A model generated the notes under the pieces. The model saw nothing but the letters and a program-made list of their open reading frames with translations, had not been told where the DNA came from and searched no databases. Of a DNA stretch of 64,000 bases, positions 17,468 to 24,955 are shown one piece after another; the stretch's first letter is position 1; the number at the start of each line of letters is the position of its first letter. The DNA comes from an uncultured bacterium (GTDB lineage: Bacteria; Patescibacteriota; Saccharimonadia; Saccharimonadales; Saccharimonadaceae). The translations under genes were made by a program, and so were the position numbers. The stretch covers positions 62,001 through 126,000 of the forward strand of contig CAJBFN010000001.1 of the NCBI GenBank assembly GCA_903952435.1. Reading direction: 5' to 3'.

Positions 17468-19951
17468 ATGAATACTAATCAAATGCGCGGTCTTTCTGAA
17501 AAAGAAGTAAAAATAAGGCAAGATAAGTTTGGTTTTAACGAGCTTCCAGATAAACATAAAAAAAATTTCTTGAAGTTTGTTATTGGGTTATTAACCGAGC
17601 CTATAATCTTTTTGTTAATCGTAACGGTCGTTATTTATTTTTTTCTTGGTGACAAAAATGAAGCTTTGCTGCTTTTGACTTCATTTGTTGGAATTATCGG
17701 AATAGAGATTTATCAAGAATTAAAAACCGAAAAGTCTTTAGCTGCTCTTAGGAGTCTGTCTAACCCAACGTCGGTTGTTATGCGCGATGGGGCTAGATTA
17801 ACTATTCCTAGTCGCGAAGTTGTCGTTGGGGATATTATATTTTTATCCGAAGGCAGCAGAATTTCGGCTGATGCTAAATTATTATCAGTTGATAATTTAG
17901 AGGTTGACGAGTCGTTACTTACTGGCGAATCGGCTCCAGTAATGAAGCATACTCGAAGTACAAAAGATAACAATGGTAATTTTGTTTTTTCTGGCACTTT
18001 GGCAGTTAAGGGGCACGCGACGGCTGAAGTGGTTGGTATAGGTATTGACACCGAGATAGGTGAAATAGGTAAGTCGCTTAATTCAATTGAGACCGAAAAG
18101 ACTTTATTGCAGAAAGAAGTTAATAAGGTCGTAAAATTTGTTGCTGTTTTGGCGGCTTCGGCGTCACTAATTTTAACGGCTGTTTATTGGCTTGGTAGCG
18201 GTGACTTGACCAGGGGCTTTTTGGCTGGCTTGACACTTGCTATCGCCATACTGCCAGAAGAATTTCCGGTTGTCTTGACTATATTTCTGACGCTTGGGGC
18301 TTGGCGGCTTGCAAAAAATAATATATTAGCGCGTCGATCGCATACAATCGAAACACTTGGCAGCGCAAATGTTCTTTGTGTTGATAAAACCGGCACCCTA
18401 ACTGAAAATAAAATGCAGATTGAAAGTATTATTGATGCTGACGGTAATGCTCATATTGATGATTTTGACTATGCGGCTGATGTCGTAGAATATGGCGTTT
18501 TGGCGTCTCAAAAAGATCCATTTGATCCGATGGAAGAAGCGTTTATTATTGCCGGCAAGAAAGTTTTTCGTGATATTGATGATATTTACAAAAATCAGCA
18601 AATTATAAAAGAATATCCGTTAGAAGATAGTTCGCTTTCGGTTGTTTATGTTTGGGGTGATGGTGGTATAGTAAAAGCGGTTGCTTTAAAGGGCGCCCCA
18701 GAGACTGTTTTTAATTTATGTCATCTTGATGATGATAAAAAAACTAGGTTTGAAAAAGATGTTAAAAAATTAGCAAGTAAGGGGCTTCGGGTGATTGCGG
18801 TAGCCAAGGGAAAGATTAGGGCCGATATTCCTGCTGACCGCCATGATTTTAAGTTTGAGTTTCTTGGACTTGTTGGCTTGGTTGACCCAGTAAGGCCTGA
18901 AGTGGTGCCGGCGATTAGGATGTGCAAAGAAGCCGGTATTAGAGTTATTATGTTGACCGGTGACTATCCAGAGACTGCGGTAAGAGTTGCTAAGAACATC
19001 GGACTAGATTGGCATAATGCAATAACTGGCGAAGAGTTTGAAAAATTAAGTGAATCCGAAAGAGCTGAATCAATTAAAAATATATCTGTTTTCAGTCGTG
19101 TCAGGCCGGCTAATAAACTAACGATAATCAAAGCTCTAAAAGCTAACGGCGATATTGTGTCTATGACTGGTGATGGTGTTAATGATGCGCCGGCGCTTAA
19201 GGCGGCGCACGTAGGTATCGCTATGGGTAAAAATGGTACGGATGTGGCCAGGGAGGCCGCCAGTATAGTCTTGCTGGATGATAATTTTGCCTCTATTGTG
19301 CACGGCGTAAAAATCGGTCGTCGAATTTATGATAATTTGCAAAAAGCTATGTCTTATATTATTTCTGTCCATATTCCAATTGCCCTATTGTCACTTTTGC
19401 CGGTTATATTTAAGTGGCCGATAGTTTTGATTCCGGCACACATTGTATTTTTGGAGTTTGTGATTGATCCAAGCTGCACGATTATATTCGAGAACGAAAA
19501 AGAAGGTAAGGGTATTATGAGCCGCCCACCTCGTAAGCTATCGGCGCCAATTTTTAATAAAAAGATGATAATGGGTAGTTTGTTGCAGGGCTTGGTTGTG
19601 GCGGTGATTGTAGTTGCGTCCTTTAAAATATTGCTTGATATGGGCTGGAGTGAAGATAAGTCTCGCAGTATGACATTTTTGATTTTGGTGGTCTCAAACC
19701 TGTTCCTTGTGTTTGGCATAGCTGGCAAGCAGGCGATTGCGGACATAATCCATTTTGAAAATAAGGCGATGTTATTGATATTGCTAATGACGTCAATATC
19801 TTTGGCATTAGTGCTTTGCGTGCCTTTCTTGAGAGATTTATTCCATTTCGCGCCACTAGCTTTAAATGAAGCCTCTGTCGGCGTTTTGATTGGGGTTTTG
19901 TATATATTAGGTATATTGCCTATGAAGAGGCTGGCTAGTAGGATTTTTTAA
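17468..19951 (+). CDS. P-type cation-transporting ATPase (P2-like)
   Basis: 827-aa ion pump. In order: N-terminal cation ATPase domain (GLSEKEVKIRQDKFGFNELP), actuator motif LLTGESAPVMK, phosphorylation site VDKTGTLTENK near residue 306, nucleotide-binding KGAPETVF, hinge MTGDGVNDAPALKAAHVGIAMG, and a C-terminal domain with about four more helices. In the fourth membrane segment the ion-site motif reads PEEFP instead of the PEGLP of Ca2+ pumps, so calcium, magnesium or another cation is possible and the ion cannot be named. It is flanked by rny and the convergent HAD gene and forms its own unit. Confidence 0.88.
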   Translation: MNTNQMRGLSEKEVKIRQDKFGFNELPDKHKKNFLKFVIGLLTEPIIFLLIVTVVIYFFLGDKNEALLLLTSFVGIIGIEIYQELKTEKSLAALRSLSNPTSVVMRDGARLTIPSREVVVGDIIFLSEGSRISADAKLLSVDNLEVDESLLTGESAPVMKHTRSTKDNNGNFVFSGTLAVKGHATAEVVGIGIDTEIGEIGKSLNSIETEKTLLQKEVNKVVKFVAVLAASASLILTAVYWLGSGDLTRGFLAGLTLAIAILPEEFPVVLTIFLTLGAWRLAKNNILARRSHTIETLGSANVLCVDKTGTLTENKMQIESIIDADGNAHIDDFDYAADVVEYGVLASQKDPFDPMEEAFIIAGKKVFRDIDDIYKNQQIIKEYPLEDSSLSVVYVWGDGGIVKAVALKGAPETVFNLCHLDDDKKTRFEKDVKKLASKGLRVIAVAKGKIRADIPADRHDFKFEFLGLVGLVDPVRPEVVPAIRMCKEAGIRVIMLTGDYPETAVRVAKNIGLDWHNAITGEEFEKLSESERAESIKNISVFSRVRPANKLTIIKALKANGDIVSMTGDGVNDAPALKAAHVGIAMGKNGTDVAREAASIVLLDDNFASIVHGVKIGRRIYDNLQKAMSYIISVHIPIALLSLLPVIFKWPIVLIPAHIVFLEFVIDPSCTIIFENEKEGKGIMSRPPRKLSAPIFNKKMIMGSLLQGLVVAVIVVASFKILLDMGWSEDKSRSMTFLILVVSNLFLVFGIAGKQAIADIIHFENKAMLLILLMTSISLALVLCVPFLRDLFHFAPLALNEASVGVLIGVLYILGILPMKRLASRIF

Positions 19952-19960
19952 GGCTTTTGA

Positions 19961-20611
19961 TTAATCTAGTTCTTTTAATACATCGCGCAAATCGTTTGTG
20001 ATATGGTCGGCTTTTTGAGTTGGTTCGTGTTTGCGATGGGGGTGTTTGTAGAAGTAGTTAATGGCGCCGATTTCGCGACCAAAGGCTAGGTCGCTTTCAA
20101 AATCACCAACCACTACGATTTTTTCAAAGTTTTTGTATTTCAAAAAGTATTTTACAGCATCTAATTTAGAATTATGATTTTGATGTGCGTTAACGCCAAT
20201 TATTTCATCTTGTTTAAAAAAATCATTTACACCGATAGCGCCTAAAAACCAAATCAAGTCATTTTGTCTGGTGTTAGAAACTACAATTTGTTGGCTTCCG
20301 GATTTAGAAATTTTTGAGAGTACTTCAATTACATGATTATTTGGCTTGATGTGTTTAGCTAATATCCCTAAATCATTTTCAGCATACCGAAAGCAGGCGG
20401 CTTGCAATTCAATGCATTTTTCCTTTGTTAAATTTGGTAGTAGCTTTTCAAAATACTGATACCATTTTAAACCGTAAAATCTTTCGTTGTCCTTTTTGGT
20501 GAATCTTTCATTAAAGCCAGAGTCCTTAAGGACTTGGTTGGATATCTCAATAACGGCATTTTCGTTGCCTTTTTCAAGCACACCATGGAAGTCCCAGATG
20601 AATAAAATCAT
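19961..20611 (-). CDS. HAD-superfamily phosphatase
   Basis: 216 aa. HAD motif I is FIWDFHGVLEKG, with Asp nucleophile and His in place of the second Asp seen in most phosphatases (DxDGT); motif II is IVVSNTRQND; motif III is near SKLDAVKYFL; motif IV is VVVGDFESDLAFG. A helical cap lies between motif I and II. The second Asp normally acts as acid/base, so its loss in DFHGV is notable, although the family includes such members. Substrate unknown. It ends 10 bp from the end of the convergent ATPase gene. Confidence 0.75.
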   Translation of the reverse strand: MILFIWDFHGVLEKGNENAVIEISNQVLKDSGFNERFTKKDNERFYGLKWYQYFEKLLPNLTKEKCIELQAACFRYAENDLGILAKHIKPNNHVIEVLSKISKSGSQQIVVSNTRQNDLIWFLGAIGVNDFFKQDEIIGVNAHQNHNSKLDAVKYFLKYKNFEKIVVVGDFESDLAFGREIGAINYFYKHPHRKHEPTQKADHITNDLRDVLKELD

Positions 20612-20660
20612 ATATTTAGGATATCATAAAATAAGGTAATGACATTGCCTTGCTTTGCTC

Positions 20661-20790
20661 GTCTCCTACGCTTGCTCATAAAAATATGTAAACACATTTT
20701 TATTTCACTGCGCTGCGCCAAACTTCGACCTACAAATTTTGCTGGGGCAAAATTTGGGTCGAAGGTTTGAGGTATTTAAACCCAAGGTCC
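20661..20790. repeat. tRNA-Pro-associated repeat with inverted copies of the tRNA 3' half
   Basis: The plus strand at 20757-20771 reads GGTCGAAGGTTTGAG, identical to the T-arm of tRNA-Pro encoded on the minus strand (20847-20861). The copy continues in diverged form to 20790. A third, inverted piece (AAACTTCGACC) at about 20720-20730 pairs with it around AAATTTTGC/GCAAAATTT. Further out, 20661-20730 is similar to segments next to tRNA-Gly (28973-29046) and tRNA-Arg (37299-37370, reverse), sharing a core like TATGTAAACACATTTT and CACTGCGCT. Confidence 0.7.
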
Positions 20791-20830
20791 AAATAAAAAA
20801 TACCATTCAGCCGAATGGTATTTTTTATTT
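20791..20830 (-). terminator. Palindromic hairpin at the 3' end of tRNA-Pro
   Basis: Arms 20791-20808 and 20813-20830 are perfectly complementary over 18 bp around a 4-nt loop, A-rich on one side and T-rich on the other, and start at the encoded CCA. It would act as a terminator of tRNA-Pro on the minus strand. Confidence 0.75.
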
Positions 20831-20905
20831 GGTCGGGGTGAAAGGACTCAAACCTTCGACCTCACGGTCCCAAACCGCGCGCGCTATCAACTGCGCCACA
20901 CCCCG
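20830..20905 (-). tRNA. tRNA-Pro (anticodon TGG)
   Basis: Cloverleaf on the minus strand: acceptor CGGGGTG/CACCCCG, D-stem GCGC/GCGC, anticodon stem CGCGG/CCGTG with loop TTTGGGA, T-stem GAAGG/CCTTT, discriminator A and encoded CCA. The elbow is unusual: the D-loop AGTTGATA has no GG pair, and the T-loop is TTTGAGT with T at the position normally C56. Confidence 0.92.
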
Positions 20906-20983
20906 ATGGTGTTTACTTGATGAATTATACCGCACTTAAGAGATGATTTCTAGCCCTAAATAGTGGTATAGTATTAAATAACT

Positions 20984-22552
20984 ATGTTTAATAAATTTTT
21001 ATTGAAAAAAAGAAATATATTTGGTTTAGAGATTAAGGATTGGGCGTTGCTGGTAATTGGCTTATCGGTTTTTGTTGGTATATCGCTTTGGACAATTACA
21101 AAATCATCAATCTGGTTTGATGAGGCTTTTGGTGCTTATATGATTCGCTTTAATTTTTGGGAGATTGCCAGATATACCGGCACTGACGTTCATCCGCCTC
21201 TTTATTATTGGCTATTAAAATGTTGGGGTATGATGTTTGGGAATACTGAGCTAGCACTTCGGTCTATGAGTGTATTTTTTGGCGGAATTGCTATAATCTT
21301 TGGATATTTGTTAACAAACAAATTATTTAACAAAAATGCGGCTCGGATTAGTTTAATATTCATGTCGTTATCGCCAATGCTGGTTCGTTACGCTCAAGAA
21401 ATGCGTATGTATACATTAGTGGCTGCAATCGCCCTAGCCGCGACTTATGTTTTGGTTATTGCGTTGGAATCAAAGAAAAAGCTACCATGGGCTATATACG
21501 GAATTTTGGTTGCGCTTGGTATGTGGACGCATTATTTTTCGGCAATTGTTTGGATTGCGCATTGGATTTGGAGAGCCGATAATGTGCGTCGCATTTCCCG
21601 TAAGGGTAAATTTATAAAAGAGTTCTTCTCGAAACAATGGATAATGGCTTATGTGACTGCAATTTGTGTATACGCGGCTTGGATACCGGTGTTCCTCATT
21701 CAATCACAGGTTGTTCAATATTTTGGTTTTTGGATACCAGCTGTAACTCCCGACACATTGATCAATTTCTTGACCAATACTATTTACTATCAGGATGTCA
21801 GTCAGGTTAATGGCTGGTTTGCTTTATGCTTGGTTGGCATTATTGCTTTATTATCTTGGTTGTCTTCAAAAATTTATAAATCACAAAATGATAAACAAAA
21901 ACAAAGTTATAGATTAATTATGGCATTAGCGTTTGTGCCGTCGATTATTATATTTCTTCTTTCGATGCCGCCACTTCGATCGATGTTTGTTGATCGTTAT
22001 CTTGTGCCTTCGGTACTTTTTATCGCAATTTTTATTGGCGTAACTTTATCACTTGGGTCTGATTTTATAAAATCAAAATGGCGGATTTTGGCAATAGTCT
22101 TAGTGGCCTTTTTTATGATGGTTGGTGTCGGCAACGTTTGGTATTACGGTAATTACAGTAAAACCTCAAATGCTTCTAATAATACCAAGGATATTTTTAA
22201 TGAAGTAGTGGCCAAGTCTGAGGTTGGCCAACCAATAATCGCTGACTCGCCGTGGTTGTTCTATGAAGCTTCATTTTACAGTACCGACCAGCATCCAGTT
22301 TATTTTATAGATGCTAATACTTCATATGGTTTTGGCTCGCTTGATATGTTGAAATATAACGACCGGTCAAAAATCAAAAACATAAAACAATTCACTAACG
22401 ACCATCCAATTGTCTGGTATATGGGCTTGCCAAGAGGTGGTGATTTTAGTGCACCATATTCGGACTGGCAGGTTGTTCAAACAATTGAAACTCACGATAC
22501 AATTAACGGCAAGCCGTCCTACAAGGCTATTCAGTATAAAGTTTCAAATTAA
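20984..22552 (+). CDS. GT39/PMT-like membrane glycosyltransferase
   Basis: 522 aa with about eleven transmembrane helices and the ArnT/PMT-type signature in the first external loop: WFDEAFGAYMIRFN (the catalytic acidic residue region), then YTGTDVHPPLYYWLLKCWGMMFG with the conserved DVHPPLYY. Such enzymes use polyprenyl-phosphate sugars as donors and modify lipids or proteins at the outer membrane face. The soluble C-terminal part (about 390-522) is the usual extracytoplasmic domain. Acceptor unknown. It faces the gatD-murT operon end to end with a 1-bp gap. Confidence 0.85.
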   Translation: MFNKFLLKKRNIFGLEIKDWALLVIGLSVFVGISLWTITKSSIWFDEAFGAYMIRFNFWEIARYTGTDVHPPLYYWLLKCWGMMFGNTELALRSMSVFFGGIAIIFGYLLTNKLFNKNAARISLIFMSLSPMLVRYAQEMRMYTLVAAIALAATYVLVIALESKKKLPWAIYGILVALGMWTHYFSAIVWIAHWIWRADNVRRISRKGKFIKEFFSKQWIMAYVTAICVYAAWIPVFLIQSQVVQYFGFWIPAVTPDTLINFLTNTIYYQDVSQVNGWFALCLVGIIALLSWLSSKIYKSQNDKQKQSYRLIMALAFVPSIIIFLLSMPPLRSMFVDRYLVPSVLFIAIFIGVTLSLGSDFIKSKWRILAIVLVAFFMMVGVGNVWYYGNYSKTSNASNNTKDIFNEVVAKSEVGQPIIADSPWLFYEASFYSTDQHPVYFIDANTSYGFGSLDMLKYNDRSKIKNIKQFTNDHPIVWYMGLPRGGDFSAPYSDWQVVQTIETHDTINGKPSYKAIQYKVSN

Positions 22553-22553
22553 T

Positions 22554-23276
22554 TTATCTTGGTCGTTTGATTGCGCTTTTGCGAGCTAATTCGGTTAAAC
22601 TATCGTCAATTTGTTTTTTATCAAATTTGCCATATTTTTTTATTACGGCTTGTTCGATTAAAAAGTCGGCTATTTTAGGATTTTTAGGCAACAATGAACC
22701 GTGCAAATAAGTCCCGATTACATTACTATATCTAGCACCTTCGGTTCCTTCGACCATATTATTGCCAGCACCTAATCTGACTTGCCCCAGTGGAATTACA
22801 CCTTTGCCCAAGAAAGTCTGGCCGCTGTGGTTTTCGTAGCCAATAATATAGCCAAAGTCTTCGCTGTTGGTGATTATGTTGCCGATTAATCTCTCGGGTT
22901 TGCCATAGGTTTCAATATCTAGTATGTCAATGCCTTCGATTTTTTCGCCTTCTGCTGTTTTGAAGAATTTTCCAAACAATTGGTACAGTCCGCAAATAAC
23001 TAACATTGGCGTGCCACTATCGGCTAATTTCTGTAATTTTGGCCCAATTTTCAGCAAATCTTTTTGGATTTTATTTTGGCCGCTGTCTTGTCCGCCACCA
23101 CCAACGATGATATCCGCTTCTATTGGAAATTTATCGCCTGGATTATACTCTATGATTTCTGGCTTATAGCCATATCGTTCGAGTCGTTTTTGCAAGACCA
23201 ATATATTACCACGATCGCCGTAAATATTCATATCGTGTGAGTATAAATGTAAAATCTTAATAATTTTTTCTTTCAT
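22554..23276 (-). CDS. gatD: Lipid II isoglutaminyl synthase glutaminase subunit GatD
   Basis: Class I glutamine amidotransferase of the CobB/CobQ type, 240 aa. It supplies ammonia to MurT for amidation of D-Glu in the peptidoglycan stem. The nucleophile is Cys in PMLVICGLYQLFG near residue 97, and the catalytic His lies in VIGTYLHGSLLPKNP near 190. The N-terminus ILHLYSHDMNIYGDRGNILVL is the GatD signature. It overlaps murT by 4 bp and is translated after it. Confidence 0.92.
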   Translation of the reverse strand: MKEKIIKILHLYSHDMNIYGDRGNILVLQKRLERYGYKPEIIEYNPGDKFPIEADIIVGGGGQDSGQNKIQKDLLKIGPKLQKLADSGTPMLVICGLYQLFGKFFKTAEGEKIEGIDILDIETYGKPERLIGNIITNSEDFGYIIGYENHSGQTFLGKGVIPLGQVRLGAGNNMVEGTEGARYSNVIGTYLHGSLLPKNPKIADFLIEQAVIKKYGKFDKKQIDDSLTELARKSAIKRPR

Positions 23277-24544
23277 CGTATTGCCTTCGCATTAGTTATT
23301 CGAGATAGAGATTTTCGAATCGTAATCATTGCAGTATAGGTGCAATAAATTCGTTTTGAGCTTTTTGGATATTTTTTTATAAAGTTATTTAAGGCTTTTT
23401 TCAGATCTGGATCAACATTTTTAAACGGTACGTCGTCATAATTTAGTCGTAAGGCCATATCATATGCGCGAGTTCCGGAAATTTCAGCTACTCCTGTGTT
23501 GTTCAGGCTGGAAAAATCTACATCCCATAACCATGACATATCTCGGCCATCAGCGTATTCGTCGTTAATTGCTATCATAGTGGCATATTTATATGGGCTG
23601 AATGATTTTAGCCCTAGCCTAAATCCTGATGGGTTTTTAACTAAAACTAAATCAATTGGATGGCCGTTTAGGACTAGCCTTTCGCCACGACCGAAAGCTG
23701 GTTCGATTTTTGATAAATCTTTAATTAACCTTGTTTGGTTGGTTTTGTTGCCTAATATTGTCATTACAGTAGTCAGCGCGGCTGCTGCATTCAGGGCATT
23801 ATAAACGCCGGTTAACATCAAATTAGTCTCTACTTTTTGGTTATTTATAACAAACGAAGCGCTCTTTGGCTCAACTTTTTTTAGGACGACGGTGGCTTTT
23901 ATATTATTATTTTTTTGTGATGCGTTATGATGCAGGTTGTCATCACCGGGAAACATTCCTAAAAGCTTTTGGTCTGCACCAAAGAAACTAGTCTTTTGGC
24001 CGTCTAGCGACATGGCGATTTGGGCTATCTTTTCATCATCGCGATTTAATATTACCGTATCAGTTGTTTTGTTGGCGACATGTCGTAAAAGTTTAGCGGT
24101 ATAATCTATTTCGCCAAATCTATCTAGTTGGTCGCGCATAACATTTAGTATTAGACTGTATTTTGGTGGTATTTTGTCGACAAAATGCACAGCGTGAGCT
24201 TCGTCAAGTTCAAGCACGGCGATGTCGGCGCTTAGGTTGCCTTTTATATCAATTTCGCCAAGTAGGGCAGCAGCTATCCCGCGGCTAAAATTGCTGCCAG
24301 TTCGATTGGTGAATACTTTTAGCCCCTGTCCTTGTAGTAGTTCGACAATTATCTTAGTTGTAGTTGTTTTACCGTTTGTGCCACTAACAACGACAACGCC
24401 AAATGGTAATGACTTTAGGTAATGGCTGACAAAATCTGGGTCGATTCGCTCGACTATTAATCCTGGCAAGGCAGAGCCGCCGCCGCGTAATCTGGCAACA
24501 TGTTTAATTGTTTTACCTAAAATAGTAACGAAGGCCTTTGGCAT
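23273..24544 (-). CDS. murT: Lipid II isoglutaminyl synthase ligase subunit MurT
   Basis: Mur-ligase-fold ATPase that amidates the D-isoglutamate of lipid II together with GatD. 423 aa. The ATP-binding P-loop is VVSGTNGKTTTTKI near residue 56; the central Mur motifs include ELDEAHAVHF and LNVMRDQLDRFGEIDYT; the C-terminal DUF1727 region contains KNPSGFRLGLKSFS and IAINDEYADGRDMSWLWDVDF with the catalytic Asp. The four-Cys zinc ribbon of Gram-positive MurT is not seen in the central domain. The start at 24544 has TATAAT 7 nt upstream. Confidence 0.92.
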   Translation of the reverse strand: MPKAFVTILGKTIKHVARLRGGGSALPGLIVERIDPDFVSHYLKSLPFGVVVVSGTNGKTTTTKIIVELLQGQGLKVFTNRTGSNFSRGIAAALLGEIDIKGNLSADIAVLELDEAHAVHFVDKIPPKYSLILNVMRDQLDRFGEIDYTAKLLRHVANKTTDTVILNRDDEKIAQIAMSLDGQKTSFFGADQKLLGMFPGDDNLHHNASQKNNNIKATVVLKKVEPKSASFVINNQKVETNLMLTGVYNALNAAAALTTVMTILGNKTNQTRLIKDLSKIEPAFGRGERLVLNGHPIDLVLVKNPSGFRLGLKSFSPYKYATMIAINDEYADGRDMSWLWDVDFSSLNNTGVAEISGTRAYDMALRLNYDDVPFKNVDPDLKKALNNFIKKYPKSSKRIYCTYTAMITIRKSLSRITNAKAIR

Positions 24545-24551
24545 ATGGTCT

Positions 24552-24574
24552 ATTATAGCGTAACCGGTTATAAT
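24552..24574. promoter_or_regulatory. Interleaved divergent promoters of murT and the 24581 gene
   Basis: Two -10 boxes face outward: ATTATA on the plus strand at 24552-24557 (TATAAT for murT, 7 nt from its ATG) and TATAAT at 24569-24574 for the plus-strand gene (6 nt from ATG 24581). The whole gap is 36 bp, so each -35 region would overlap the other gene's start. Confidence 0.6.
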
Positions 24575-24580
24575 AAAGAC

Positions 24581-24955
24581 ATGTTTTTGGTGGGTATATT
24601 GTCTTGGTGGTATAAGGATGGAATTTTAAATCGGATTCGAATTGCTCAAAATCGTCTTGTTATGTCAGCTGATTTATTCTCAATCAAGCTATTGATTAGG
24701 ACTTTATTTAACCCATTTCGTCAGATTTCAGCTGACACTTCAGGGTCATCTTTCCCTGAAAAATTTAGAGCTTTTTTTGATAGGTTATTGTCGCGCGTAA
24801 TTGGCGCAGTTGCGCGTTCATTTATGGTTATATTTGGTTCGATAGTTATATTTTTACAGGTTATATTTGAGTTTTCCTTTATGATATTTTGGTTATTAAT
24901 GCCTATTTTGCCAATATTGGGGGCGATTTTAATGGCCCTAGATTGGAAGATTTAA
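24581..24955 (+). CDS. Small membrane protein upstream of the Clp-like ATPase
   Basis: About 124 aa. An amphipathic N-terminal half (MFLVGILSWWYKDGILNRIRIAQ; LIRTLFNPFRQISAD) is followed by two long hydrophobic segments (FMVIFGSIVIFLQVIFEFSFMIFWLL and LPILGAILMAL). The start at 24581 is chosen because TATAAT stands 6 nt upstream; a longer frame from 24545 would run through that promoter. Its stop overlaps the ATPase start by one base (TAATG), so it is very likely a partner or anchor of that ATPase. Family not recognised. Confidence 0.7.
   Translation: MFLVGILSWWYKDGILNRIRIAQNRLVMSADLFSIKLLIRTLFNPFRQISADTSGSSFPEKFRAFFDRLLSRVIGAVARSFMVIFGSIVIFLQVIFEFSFMIFWLLMPILPILGAILMALDWKI

Noticed and set aside
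20739-20939. Open frame of 66 aa over tRNA-Pro
   Set aside because: It is made of the tRNA copies and the palindrome read in one frame, so it is not a gene.
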